The notes below the pieces were generated by a model. It was not told the DNA's origin, searched no databases, and saw only the letters and a program-made list of their open reading frames with translations. From Aphanothece saxicola GSE-SYN-MK-01-06B (GTDB lineage: Bacteria > Cyanobacteriota > Cyanobacteriia > PCC-6307 > Cyanobiaceae): DNA of 64,000 bases. Shown in pieces: positions 55,067 through 63,916 of this stretch (positions are counted from its first letter, which is position 1; the number at the start of each line of letters is the position of its first letter). A program made the translations under genes and the position numbers. Where the stretch lies: contig JAHHGT010000004.1 of NCBI GenBank assembly GCA_019359745.1, positions 124,001 to 188,000 on the forward strand, written 5' to 3'.

Positions 55067-55864
55067 CTGGCCGCCCCCGCCGCCCCCCGCGCCGTCCTCC
55101 TGTTCGACATCGACGGCGTGATCAGGGATGTGGGCGGCAGCTACCGGCGCGCCATCGTTGAAACCGTGCGGCAGTTCAGCGGCTGGGCTCCGGAGCCCGC
55201 CGCCATCGACGCCCTCAAGGGCGAAGGCCGCTGGAACAACGACTGGCAGGCCTCAATGGAGCTGCTGCGCCGCCGCGGCCTGTCCCCCCTGCCCGCCTGG
55301 GAGGAGCTGGTGGCGGTGTTCAGCGGCCACTACTTCGGTGGCGACCCGGACGGGGATCCCGGCCTCTGGCGCGGCTTCATCGGCAGCGAACCCCTGCTGG
55401 TGGATGGGCCGTTCTTTGCTTCTCTCAGCGAGCGGGACCTCGCCTGGGGCTTCGTCAGTGGCGCCGAGCCCCCGTCCGCCCGCTTCGTGCTCGAGCAGCG
55501 GCTGGGCCTGGTGGCGCCGCCCCTGATCGCCATGGGTCAGGCCCCCGACAAGCCCGACCCCACCGGCCTGCTGGCCCTGGCGGCCCGCCTGATGGGGGTG
55601 CCCCTGGGGGCCGGCGCCCCGCCCGTGGCCTACCTCGGCGACACCGTGGCCGATGTGGAGACGGTGCGGCGGGCCCGCGTCAGGGTGCCCGGCCAGCGTT
55701 TCGAGGCCCTGGCGGTGGCGCCCCCCCATCTGCAGCAGGCCGGTCGGGAGGCCGAGCGGCAGGCCTACGAAGCGCAGCTGCGGCAGGCGGGGGCCGACCG
55801 CGTCCTGGCCTCGACCCGCCAGGTGCTGGAACTGTTCAGCGCTCCATCGCCGCCGGCGCCTTGA
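55067..55864 (+). CDS. HAD-superfamily hydrolase (TIGR01548-like)
   Basis: The ORF track starts this gene at the GTG 55118, but the in-frame codons before it read 'AVLLFDIDG', the HAD motif I with the nucleophile Asp and acid/base Asp. The coding region must therefore extend upstream. Between the in-frame stop at 55037 and the motif there is no ATG, GTG or TTG; CTG at 55067 ('AAPAAPRAVLLFDIDGV') is the best candidate, giving 265 residues. 'GRWNNDWQASMELLRRRG' and 'VAYLGDTVADVETV' match the cyanobacterial HAD subfamily TIGR01548. The substrate is unknown. The last 29 bases overlap the convergent pepP. Confidence 0.8.
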   Translation: MAAPAAPRAVLLFDIDGVIRDVGGSYRRAIVETVRQFSGWAPEPAAIDALKGEGRWNNDWQASMELLRRRGLSPLPAWEELVAVFSGHYFGGDPDGDPGLWRGFIGSEPLLVDGPFFASLSERDLAWGFVSGAEPPSARFVLEQRLGLVAPPLIAMGQAPDKPDPTGLLALAARLMGVPLGAGAPPVAYLGDTVADVETVRRARVRVPGQRFEALAVAPPHLQQAGREAERQAYEAQLRQAGADRVLASTRQVLELFSAPSPPAP

Positions 55865-57167
55865 GGGCGGCGGCCGAGAGCACCTCGTGGCCGTGGTCGC
55901 TGACCGCCACGTCGTCCTCGATGCGGATGCCGATGCCCTTCCAGCGCTCCGCGATGGCTGGCTGGCCCTCGGGCACCGCCAGCCGGTCGCTCACGTAGAG
56001 GCCGGGCTCCACGGTGAGCACCATGCCCGGTTCCAGGGCCACATGGTGTTCGCCGAGCCGGTAGGCGCCCACGTCGTGGACGTCGAGGCCGAGCCAGTGG
56101 CCGGTGCGGTGCATGTACAGGTGGCGGTAGGCCCCCTGCTCGATCAGGCCATCGACGGCGCCGCTCAGCAATCCCAGCTCCACCAGTCCCTCCACCAGCA
56201 CCCGTACGGCGGTGTCATGGACGCCTTCGGCGGTCTGGCCGGGGGCCACCACCGCCACGGCCGCCTCCTGGGCGCCCAGCACCAGCTCGTAGAGGGCCCG
56301 CTGCTCGCCGCTGAAGCGCCCGTTGACCGGGAAGGTGCGGGTGATGTCGCCGTTGTAATAGTCGTCGAGGCTGCAGCCGGCATCGATCAGCAGCAGATCG
56401 CCGTCCTGCAGCCGACCGGCGTTGGCGGTGTAGTGCAGGACGCAGGCGTTATCACCACCAGCCACGATGGATCCATAGGCAGGCCCGCGCGCTCCCTGCT
56501 CAAGAAAGTGCTGCTCGATGACGGCCTGCACCTGCCGCTCGCTGAGGCCGGGCCGCACCACCCGCCGGGCCAGTTCGTGGGCTTCGGCGGAGATGCGGGC
56601 GGCCTCGCGCAACCGGTCCAGCTCCTGGGGTTCCTTGCGGAGCCGCAGCTCGTGCAGCAGCGGGCAGGGGGCCACGAGCCCCAGGGCGGCCTTGCCGCTG
56701 CGGGGGGCCCGATCCAGCTGGCGCCCCCAGGCGGCCAGCACCAGGGGCTCCACCTGCGGATGACGCCCCACCCGGAAGGCGATCCCCTCGGCGCCGTCGA
56801 GATACTCCGGCAGCCGCTCGGCCAGTTCGCTGCGGGGGTGGGCCAGATCGGCGCCGAAACTGGCGACGGCCCCCTCGCAACCCCAGCGGAAACCGTTCCA
56901 CACCTCGGCCCCCGGATCCTTCGCCTCCACGAACAGCACGAAGGGGTTGTCGGGCCGGTGGGGCAAGAACAGGGCCACGGCACCGGGCTCATCGAAACCG
57001 GTGAGGTACCAGAAGTCGCTGTTCTGCCGGAAACCGTGCTCCACGTCGGCGTGGTGGGTCACCAGCGCCGCCCCGGGGATCACCGCGGCCACACCGCCCA
57101 GCTGCTGCAGGAACCGCTGGCGCCGGCGGGCCAGCAGGGCGGGGTCGATCGGGGGGGTCGGCGGCAT
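55836..57167 (-). CDS. pepP: Xaa-Pro aminopeptidase (PepP)
   Basis: PepP releases N-terminal residues before proline. The 443-residue protein has the N-terminal AMP domain ('VTHHADVEHGFRQNSDFWYL') and the pita-bread M24 catalytic domain: 'LLLIDAGCSLDDYYNGDITR' (two Asp ligands), 'YMHRTGHWLGLDVHDVG' (His), 'LEPGMVLTVEPGLYV' (Glu) and 'GIGIRIEDDVAVSD' (Glu). All five metal ligands are present. It overlaps the convergent HAD gene by 29 bases and is divergent from the CNNM gene with a 103-base AT-rich gap. Confidence 0.94.
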   Translation of the reverse strand: MPPTPPIDPALLARRRQRFLQQLGGVAAVIPGAALVTHHADVEHGFRQNSDFWYLTGFDEPGAVALFLPHRPDNPFVLFVEAKDPGAEVWNGFRWGCEGAVASFGADLAHPRSELAERLPEYLDGAEGIAFRVGRHPQVEPLVLAAWGRQLDRAPRSGKAALGLVAPCPLLHELRLRKEPQELDRLREAARISAEAHELARRVVRPGLSERQVQAVIEQHFLEQGARGPAYGSIVAGGDNACVLHYTANAGRLQDGDLLLIDAGCSLDDYYNGDITRTFPVNGRFSGEQRALYELVLGAQEAAVAVVAPGQTAEGVHDTAVRVLVEGLVELGLLSGAVDGLIEQGAYRHLYMHRTGHWLGLDVHDVGAYRLGEHHVALEPGMVLTVEPGLYVSDRLAVPEGQPAIAERWKGIGIRIEDDVAVSDHGHEVLSAAALKAPAAMER

Positions 57168-57270
57168 CGCTGCGAAGGGATGTACAGCGAGAAGATGGCA
57201 CAGCCGATTAAATACACGTGACCCCCCCGAACCTGCGCGTGCCGTTCTTGTCTGTCTCGATCACCCGCGG

Positions 57271-58284
57271 ATGAACGATCTCCTGCTCCTGGTGCTGGCG
57301 GTGGTCGGGATGCTGATGGGGTCCTTCCTGTGTTCGGGGGTGGAGGCGGCCCTGCTCACGGTCAACCCGGTGAAGGTGCATGAACTGGCGAGCCGCACCC
57401 GGCCGGTGCCGGGGGCCCGGCGCCTGGAGGCCCTGCGTCAGCGCCTCGGCCGCACCCTGGCAGTGCTGGTGATCGCCAACAACATGTTCAACATCTTCGG
57501 CAGCCTGATGGTGGGCGGCTTCGCCAGTGCCGTGTTCGCCCGCCACGGCATCAGCGGCCCGGCCCTGCCCCTGTTCTCGGTGGCCCTGACGGTGCTGGTG
57601 ATCCTGCTGGGGGAAATCCTGCCCAAGGCGATCGGCAGCAAGCTGGCCCTGCCCGTGTCCCTTGCCGTTGCCCCTGCGCTCGGGCTGTTCACCACCTTGA
57701 TGCTGCCCCTGGTGCTGCTGCTGGAGCGCATCCTGCCGGCGATCACGGCCGAGAACGAGATCAGCACCGACGAGGAGGAAATCCGGCTGCTGGCCCGGCT
57801 CGGCTCCCAGAAAGGTCAGATCGAGGCCGATGAGGCCGCCATGATCGCCAAGGTGTTCCAGCTCAACGACCTCACCGCCAGGGATCTGATGCTGCCGCGG
57901 GTGTCGGCCCCCACCCTGGCGGGCCACCAGAGCCTTGATGAGCAGCGCTCCACCCTGCTGCGGCACGCCACCGCCTGGTGGGTGGTGCTGGGGGAGGAGG
58001 TCGACGAGGTGCTGGGCGTGGCCAGCCGCGAGCAGCTGCTCACCGCCCTGGTGGAGTGCCGGGGTGCCAGCCGGGCGGCCGATCTCTGCGAGCCCGTGGA
58101 GTTCGTGCCGGAGATGATCCGCGCCGACCGGCTGCTCACCAGCTTCCGCCGCAATGGGTCCGGGGTGCGGGTGGTGGTGGATGAATTCGGCGGTTTCGTC
58201 GGGGTGATCGGCCCCGAGGCCGTCCTGGCGGTGCTGGCCGGCTGGTGGCGGCGGCCGGCCGCCGCCGCGGACAGCACGTCGTGA
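57271..58284 (+). CDS. CNNM/DUF21-domain transporter-like protein
   Basis: A 337-residue protein with a DUF21/CNNM membrane domain of about four helices ('LLLLVLAVVGMLMGSFLCSG', 'LAVLVIANNMFNIFGSLMVG', 'ALTVLVILLGEILPKAIGSK') and a CBS-pair domain starting near 'LNDLTARDLMLPRVSAPTL'. The conserved 'GEILPKAIG' identifies the family, which includes magnesium and cobalt efflux proteins (CorB/CNNM). The usual C-terminal CorC domain seems absent. The ATG at 57271 fits; the longer frame is antisense to pepP. Its stop overlaps the next gene (TGATG). Confidence 0.9.
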   Translation: MNDLLLLVLAVVGMLMGSFLCSGVEAALLTVNPVKVHELASRTRPVPGARRLEALRQRLGRTLAVLVIANNMFNIFGSLMVGGFASAVFARHGISGPALPLFSVALTVLVILLGEILPKAIGSKLALPVSLAVAPALGLFTTLMLPLVLLLERILPAITAENEISTDEEEIRLLARLGSQKGQIEADEAAMIAKVFQLNDLTARDLMLPRVSAPTLAGHQSLDEQRSTLLRHATAWWVVLGEEVDEVLGVASREQLLTALVECRGASRAADLCEPVEFVPEMIRADRLLTSFRRNGSGVRVVVDEFGGFVGVIGPEAVLAVLAGWWRRPAAAADSTS

Positions 58285-59612
58285 TGGCGTCGGCACCTGC
58301 CGCCGCCCCCCCCGCCGCCGAGCGCTGCCGGCAGCTGCTGGCCCGCTGGCGATCGGGGCTGGTGTTGAGCGGCCGGGAGCAGGCCGCCCTGGCGCCGGAA
58401 CTGGCCAGCCTCGATCGCCAGCTGGATCGCCTGCGTCGCCGCCGGCCGCGGGTGGCGGTGTTCGGCCGGGTGGGGGTGGGCAAGTCGAGCCTGCTCAACG
58501 CCCTGCTCGGGGAGGAGCACTTCGCCACCGACGTGGCCCACGGCTGCACCCGCCGCCAGCAGCAGCAGGCCTGGGGCCAGCCGCTCGCCGGCCTGGAGGG
58601 GGTCGACCTGGTGGACACCCCCGGCATCGATGAGATCGCCGCCGCCGCCCGCTCCCGCCTGGCGGCCCGGGTGGCAGTCGGCGCCGACCTGGTGCTGCTG
58701 GTGATCGACAGCGACCTGACCGTCATGGACGCCGAGGCCCTGGACGATCTGCTGGCCTCCGGCAAGCCCCTGCTGCTGGTGCTCAACCGCAGCGACTGCT
58801 GGCCGGAGGCCGAGCGTGACGCCCTGCTGGCCAGCATCTGCCGGCGTCTGCCGGCGGGGGCCCGCAACCTGCGGCCCCTGGCCGTGGCGGCCGCCCCCCG
58901 AGCGGCCCGCCTGCGCGCCGACGGCCGGGTGCGCAGCGAGCCGGCCCCTCCCCGGGTGGAGCCCCTGCGCCGGGAACTCACCGGCCTGCTGGAGCGCCAC
59001 GGGGAGCTGCTGCTGGCCCTCAATGCCCTGCGGGCCGCCGACCGCTTCAGCCAGGCCCTGCACCGCTGCCGGCTGCGCCATGGCCGCCGCCAGGCCCAGG
59101 GCCTGATCGGTCGCTTCGCGGCCCTCAAGGCCACCGGTGTGGCGGCGAACCCCCTGCTGCTGCTCGATCTGGCCGGCGGTCTGGCCTGTGACAGCGCCCT
59201 GGTGGTCCAGCTCTGCCAGCTCTACGGCCTGCCCATGACCCGCGGCGGTGCCCGCACGCTGCTCACCCGCCTCAGTGGCCACAATGCCCTGCTGGGCGGG
59301 GCCCAGCTGGGCCTGCAGCTGCTGCTGGGCGGTCTGCGCCAGTTGCTGCTGCTGGCGGCGCCCCTCAGCGGCGGGCTGAGCCTGGCGCCGGCGGCCCCGG
59401 TGGCCCTGGCCCAGGCGGCGCTGGCGGTCCACACCACCCGCCGCACGGGCCGGCTGGCGGCCGCCGAGCTGCTGCGCAGCACCACCGCCGCCGGCCAGCC
59501 GGGGGCCCTGCTGCGCCGGCTGGTGCGGCAGGATCCGGAAACCCGCCGCTGGCTGGGCGAGTGGCAGCAGGAGGGAGGGGAGCGGACCGCTGGCGGCGGG
59601 CTCCAGCCGTGA
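58284..59612 (+). CDS. Membrane-associated GTPase with DUF697-like tail
   Basis: A 442-residue P-loop GTPase: G1 'VFGRVGVGKSSLLNALLGEE', G2 Thr in 'ATDVAHGCTRRQ', G3 'DLVDTPGIDE' and G4 'LVLNRSDCW' (NRSD for NKxD). The C-terminal third is hydrophobic and Leu/Gly-rich ('GGAQLGLQLLLGGLRQLLLL'), like the DUF697 tails of Era-like GTPases such as YcjX/YcjF partners, pointing to membrane attachment. The ATG shares one base with the CNNM stop, and its own stop overlaps nadD (GTGA). The role is unknown. Confidence 0.85.
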   Translation: MASAPAAAPPAAERCRQLLARWRSGLVLSGREQAALAPELASLDRQLDRLRRRRPRVAVFGRVGVGKSSLLNALLGEEHFATDVAHGCTRRQQQQAWGQPLAGLEGVDLVDTPGIDEIAAAARSRLAARVAVGADLVLLVIDSDLTVMDAEALDDLLASGKPLLLVLNRSDCWPEAERDALLASICRRLPAGARNLRPLAVAAAPRAARLRADGRVRSEPAPPRVEPLRRELTGLLERHGELLLALNALRAADRFSQALHRCRLRHGRRQAQGLIGRFAALKATGVAANPLLLLDLAGGLACDSALVVQLCQLYGLPMTRGGARTLLTRLSGHNALLGGAQLGLQLLLGGLRQLLLLAAPLSGGLSLAPAAPVALAQAALAVHTTRRTGRLAAAELLRSTTAAGQPGALLRRLVRQDPETRRWLGEWQQEGGERTAGGGLQP

Positions 59613-60178
59613 CCCGTCTCGCCCTGTTCGGCACCAGCGCCGACCCCCCCACCCGTGGCCACCGGGCCCTGCTGGAGGGATTGCTGGGCCTGTTCCCTGC
59701 GGTGGTCACCTGGGCCAGCGACAACCCCCTCAAGCAGCACGGCGCCCCTCTCGAGGTGCGTACCGCCCTGCTGGAGGCCCTGGTGGGCGCCATCGACGAC
59801 CCCCGCCTCAGCCTGGAGCCGCAGCTCAGCAGTCCCTGGGCGGTGGAGACGCTGGAGCGCGCCCGGGCCCGCTGGCCCGAGCGGGAGCTGGTGTTCGTGG
59901 TGGGCAGCGACCTGGCCGGCCAGATTCCCCGCTGGAAGCGGGCCGACGCGTTGCTGCGCAGCTGCCGGCTCGGCATCGCCCGCCGCGAGGGCTGGCCGCT
60001 GCAGCCGGCGGATCTGGAGCGGCTGCGGGGCCTGGGGGCCAGCCTCGACCTGCTGCCGCTGGCGATCCCGCCCAGCGCCAGCTCCCGGATCCGGGAGCGA
60101 CCCGATCCGGCCCAGGTACCGTCCGAACTCTGGCCTGTGCTGCTGCAGCACAATCTCTACGGCCTCTCTGAGCCCTGA
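59609..60178 (+). CDS. nadD: Nicotinate-nucleotide adenylyltransferase
   Basis: NadD makes nicotinate adenine dinucleotide from NaMN and ATP. The 189-residue protein shows the nucleotidyltransferase N-terminus 'RLALFGTSADPPTRGHRALL' (with T replacing the first His of the family motif), 'WASDNPLKQHGAPLEVRTAL', 'LVFVVGSDLAGQIPRWKRAD' and the C-terminal 'SASSRIRERPDP' (ISSTxIR-like). The start is the GTG at 59609 overlapping the GTPase stop; the ORF-track start lies in that gene. It overlaps nadE, so the last two steps of NAD synthesis are coupled. Confidence 0.93.
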   Translation: MTRLALFGTSADPPTRGHRALLEGLLGLFPAVVTWASDNPLKQHGAPLEVRTALLEALVGAIDDPRLSLEPQLSSPWAVETLERARARWPERELVFVVGSDLAGQIPRWKRADALLRSCRLGIARREGWPLQPADLERLRGLGASLDLLPLAIPPSASSRIRERPDPAQVPSELWPVLLQHNLYGLSEP

Positions 60179-61866
60179 TGCGCCTCGCCCTGGCCCAGTT
60201 CAATCCCCTGGTGGGCGACCTGGAGGGCAACGGCCAGCGCATCCTGGCGGCCGCCGAGCGGGCCCGCTCCGGCGGCGCCGACCTGGTGCTCACCCCCGAG
60301 CTGTCGCTGTGGGGCTATCCGCCGCGGGACCTGCTGCTGCGGCCTGCCCTGATCCAGCGCCAGAAGCAGGTGCTGGACACCCTGGCGGCAGCCTGCCCAG
60401 GCGGACTGGCCCTGCTGGTGGGGGTGGCCGAGCCGGCAATGGGCCGGCGCCAGCCCGGCCTGTACAACGCCCTGGCCCTGGTGCAGCGGGGCGGCTGGCG
60501 CCATGTCTGTCGCAAGCGCCTGCTGCCCACCTACGACGTCTTCGATGAGCGCCGCTACTTCCTGCCCGGCGACGCACCGGCGGTGCTGGAGCTGCAGGCC
60601 GGTGGCCGCCCCTGGCGGCTGGGCCTGACCATCTGCGAGGACCTCTGGGTGGAGGAGAACCTGCGCAGCCGCTGGCCGGATGCGGTGGACCCGATTGCCG
60701 ATCTGGTGCCAGGCCGCATCGACCTGCTGCTCAACCTCTCGGCCTCCCCCTTCGGCCCCGGCAAGGGGGAGGTGCGCCAGGCGCTGGCGGCCCGGGCGGC
60801 GGCCCGGCTCGGGGTGCCGGTGGCCTACCTCAATCAGGTGGGCGGCAATGACGAACTGGTCTTCGACGGTGCCAGCTTCGTGGTGGCGGGATCGGGGCGG
60901 CCGCTGCTGCGGCTGGCCTGCGCCGCCGAAGACCTGGGCCTCTGGGACGCCACCCCCCCCGTGGCCACCACGCCCGCTCCGCCGCCGCCGGACTCCCGGG
61001 AGCAGCTGCTGCGGGTGCTGGTGCTGGGTGTGCGCGATTACGCCGCCAAGTGCGGTTTCCAGCGGGCTCTGCTGGGTCTGAGCGGCGGCATCGATTCGGC
61101 CCTGGTGGCGGTGATCGCCGCCGCTGCGCTCGGCCCTGAGCGGGTGGAAGGGCTGCGGATGCCCTCCCCGTTCAGCTCGGCCGGCTCCCTCGACGACGCC
61201 GACGCCCTGGCCCGCCGGCTGGGCCTGCGCACGGCCACCCTGCCGATCGCACCGCTGATGCAGGCCTTCGCCGCCGGCCTCGCCCCCGAGCTGGGGGCGC
61301 CGCCGCGGGGGGTCACCGAGGAAAACCTGCAGTCCAGGATCCGGGGCACGCTGCTGATGGCGGTGGCCAACGAAAAGGGTGGTCTGCTGCTTTCCACCGG
61401 CAACAAATCCGAGCTGGCGGTGGGCTATTGCACCCTGTACGGCGACATGAACGGCGGCCTGGCCGTGATCGGTGACCTCTACAAGACCACCATTGCCGGC
61501 CTCTGTGACTGGCTGGATGGCCCTGCCTCCGGCCCCTGCCGCGCCGCCCTCGGTCTGCCGCCCGATGGGGAACTGATCGGCGCGGCGATCCGCACCAAGC
61601 CCCCCAGCGCCGAGTTGCGCCCGGACCAACGCGACAGCGATTCCCTGCCCGACTACGCGGTGCTCGATCCCCTGCTGAAGGCCTGCATCGAGGAGATGCG
61701 CACGCCGGAGGAGCTGGTGGCCCAGGGGGCGGACCGGGAGCTGGTGGCCCGGGTGGCCGGGTTGCTGCGACGGGCCGAGTTCAAGCGACGCCAGGCGGCA
61801 CCGGTGCTCAAGGTGAGTGACCGGGCCTTCGGCAGTGGCTGGCGGATGCCCATCGCCTCGGCCTAG
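60178..61866 (+). CDS. nadE: Glutamine-dependent NAD+ synthase
   Basis: NadE amidates nicotinate adenine dinucleotide to NAD+, using glutamine. The 562-residue protein is the two-domain form: an N-terminal nitrilase-like glutaminase (Glu in 'LVLTPELSLWGYPPRD', Lys in 'VCRKRLLPTYDVFDERRY', Cys in 'LGLTICEDLWVEE') and a C-terminal synthetase with the P-loop 'LGLSGGIDSALVAVIA' and 'STGNKSELAVGYCTLYGDMN'. The ATG shares one base with the nadD stop (TGATG). The alanine dehydrogenase gene follows at 43 bases. Confidence 0.96.
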   Translation: MRLALAQFNPLVGDLEGNGQRILAAAERARSGGADLVLTPELSLWGYPPRDLLLRPALIQRQKQVLDTLAAACPGGLALLVGVAEPAMGRRQPGLYNALALVQRGGWRHVCRKRLLPTYDVFDERRYFLPGDAPAVLELQAGGRPWRLGLTICEDLWVEENLRSRWPDAVDPIADLVPGRIDLLLNLSASPFGPGKGEVRQALAARAAARLGVPVAYLNQVGGNDELVFDGASFVVAGSGRPLLRLACAAEDLGLWDATPPVATTPAPPPPDSREQLLRVLVLGVRDYAAKCGFQRALLGLSGGIDSALVAVIAAAALGPERVEGLRMPSPFSSAGSLDDADALARRLGLRTATLPIAPLMQAFAAGLAPELGAPPRGVTEENLQSRIRGTLLMAVANEKGGLLLSTGNKSELAVGYCTLYGDMNGGLAVIGDLYKTTIAGLCDWLDGPASGPCRAALGLPPDGELIGAAIRTKPPSAELRPDQRDSDSLPDYAVLDPLLKACIEEMRTPEELVAQGADRELVARVAGLLRRAEFKRRQAAPVLKVSDRAFGSGWRMPIASA

Positions 61867-61909
61867 GGTTTGGCCACGATCGCCCTCGGGCGGCATTTCT
61901 TCTAGGCCC

Positions 61910-63058
61910 ATGCCAGCTCCCGGCCCGGCACCCCTGGCCTCCCCGATGGCGAGCATCGGTGTGCCCACGGAAATCAAGCGCGACGAGCAGCGGGTGGCCC
62001 TCACCCCCGACGGCGTCCACGAGCTGGTCTCCCAGGGCATGGAGGTGCGCGTCCAGGAGGGGGCGGGCCTGGGGGCCGGCATCAGCGACGACGACTACCG
62101 CGCCTCCGGCGCCCGCATCGTCAGCTGTGAGGAGGCCTGGGCCGCCCACCTGGTGGTGAAGGTGAAGGAGCCCCAACCCCAGGAATTCGCCTTCCTGCGC
62201 AGCGACCTGGTGCTGTTCACCTACCTGCACCTGGCGGCCTATCCCGAGGTGGGCCGGGCCCTGCTGGAGGCGGGCACCACGGCGGTGGCCTACGAGACGG
62301 TGCAGCTCGAGGACGGCAGCCTGCCGCTGCTGGCGCCGATGAGCGAGGTGGCAGGAAGGCTGGCGGCCCAGGTGGGGGCCCACCTGCTGGAGAAGCCCCA
62401 CGGGGGGCGTGGCGTGTTGATCGGGGGCTGCACGGGTGTGCGGCCGGCCCGGGTGGTGGTGCTGGGGGCCGGCACGGTGGGCTGGAACGCGGCCCGCATC
62501 GCCGCGGCGATGGATGCGGAGGTGTTCCTGCTGGATCGCTCGCCGCACCGCCTGCGGGGTCTGGAATCCGCCCGACGCGGCCGGATGACGGGCCTGGTGA
62601 GCAGCCGCAGCCTGATCGAGCGGCTGGTGCCGGGGGCCGATCTGCTGATCGGTGCCGTGCTCCTGCCTGGCGGCCGGGCCCCCACCCTGGTGGGGGAGGA
62701 CCTGGTGCAGCGCATGCGGCCCGGCTCGGTGATCGTCGATGTGGCCATCGACCAGGGGGGCTGCATCGCCACCAGCCGTGAGACCACCCACACCGATCCG
62801 GTGGTCACCATTCATGGCGTGCAGCACTACGCCGTGGGCAACATGCCCGGCGCCGTGCCCTTCACCTCCACCGAAGCCCTTGTGAGCGTCACGCTGCCCT
62901 ACATCCTGGTGATGGCGGGACGGGGCCTGCTCGAGGCGGTCACCGACCGGCCCGAACTGCTCTCCGGCCTGAACACCGTGGACGGGGCGGTCTGCCATCC
63001 CGGGGTGGCCAAGGCCCTGGGCGTGGCGCCCCGCCATCCGATGGCCTGTCTGCGCTGA
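61910..63058 (+). CDS. ald: Alanine dehydrogenase
   Basis: Ald interconverts alanine and pyruvate plus ammonia with NAD. Motifs are 'SIGVPTEIKRDEQRVALTPD', 'LVVKVKEPQPQEFAFLRSDL', the NAD-binding 'VVVLGAGTVGWNAARIAAAM' and 'VHHYAVGNMPGAVPFTST'-type sequence ('VQHYAVGNMPGAVPFTSTEA'). The ATG at 61910 gives 382 residues; the ATG at 61946 ('MASIGVPTEIK') gives 370, closer to the family mean, and may be the true start. It converges on the methyltransferase gene with a 16-base gap. Confidence 0.94.
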   Translation: MPAPGPAPLASPMASIGVPTEIKRDEQRVALTPDGVHELVSQGMEVRVQEGAGLGAGISDDDYRASGARIVSCEEAWAAHLVVKVKEPQPQEFAFLRSDLVLFTYLHLAAYPEVGRALLEAGTTAVAYETVQLEDGSLPLLAPMSEVAGRLAAQVGAHLLEKPHGGRGVLIGGCTGVRPARVVVLGAGTVGWNAARIAAAMDAEVFLLDRSPHRLRGLESARRGRMTGLVSSRSLIERLVPGADLLIGAVLLPGGRAPTLVGEDLVQRMRPGSVIVDVAIDQGGCIATSRETTHTDPVVTIHGVQHYAVGNMPGAVPFTSTEALVSVTLPYILVMAGRGLLEAVTDRPELLSGLNTVDGAVCHPGVAKALGVAPRHPMACLR

Positions 63059-63074
63059 GCCGGCGCCGTGACCC

Positions 63075-63836
63075 TCAGGTGGCGCTCTGGGCGGTGGCGA
63101 AAAAGATCACCGAGGCGGGCTGGCCGCTGAGGGGATCAAGGGGTTCACGCATCTCCTTGACGACCAGATCGTGGCGTCGGAAAAGACGCATCCAGGATTC
63201 CATGGTGCGGAAATACCAGGGAGCCGGCGCCCGGAAGGCCGCGGAGAAGCCGGCCCAGGAGCCTTCGCGCCATCCGTCTTCGTAGGGGTAGTCGGCGCAG
63301 ACCAGCAGGGGGTGGAGGGTCTGCACCAGCACAGAACCCCCCGGGGTGAGCAGCTTCGGCAGGGCCTGGAACAGCTCGTCGAGGATGCCATCCCCCAGCA
63401 GGGAGAAGTTGGCCACCACCACGTCGAACTGTTGGTTCAGGCCGCCATCGGCGATCTGCTGGTAGGTGAGTGTCTGGAAGCGGGCCCCCGGCGGGGCGCT
63501 CTCTGCGGCGATGGTGGTGAACTCGGCCACGGCGTCGGTGCCGAGCACCTCGATTCCCCGGCGGGCGCACTGATGGCTCAACCAGCCTTCACCGCAGCCC
63601 AGATCCAGCAGGCTGCGCGGGGCGGCAGCGGAGATCGCTGCCAGGATCGCCCCATTCGTCACCCGTTCGCGGCTGAGGATCTCACCGCGGCGGACGGCCC
63701 GGGTCCAGGTGGCGGCGTTGACGACCCAGGAGGCCAGGATCTGCTCTTCCAGGCCCGGTCCCGGGGGCTGCTGCGCCGAGGCCTCGCCACCGTCGGCGTC
63801 ATGGGGAAAGAGCATGGAGGGGGCCTGGACGGGCAA
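63075..63836 (-). CDS. Class I SAM-dependent methyltransferase
   Basis: A 253-residue methyltransferase. The SAM-binding glycine motif is 'SLLDLGCGEGWLSHQCARRG', the acidic motif 'IEVLGTDAVAEF', and 'FDVVVANFSLLGDG' matches motif IV; 'PGGSVLVQTLHPLLV' follows. The closest general type is the methyltransferase-11/12 group acting on small molecules; the substrate cannot be read from sequence. The N-terminal 30 residues are Pro/Gln-rich. Convergent with ald. Confidence 0.85.
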   Translation of the reverse strand: MPVQAPSMLFPHDADGGEASAQQPPGPGLEEQILASWVVNAATWTRAVRRGEILSRERVTNGAILAAISAAAPRSLLDLGCGEGWLSHQCARRGIEVLGTDAVAEFTTIAAESAPPGARFQTLTYQQIADGGLNQQFDVVVANFSLLGDGILDELFQALPKLLTPGGSVLVQTLHPLLVCADYPYEDGWREGSWAGFSAAFRAPAPWYFRTMESWMRLFRRHDLVVKEMREPLDPLSGQPASVIFFATAQSAT

Positions 63837-63916
63837 AGCTTAATCGGAGCTTAACAGAAAGGTGAATGCTTGATGAATGAGCGCGACAAGCCCTCCTCCG
63901 GTCAGCGACTTCAGCA

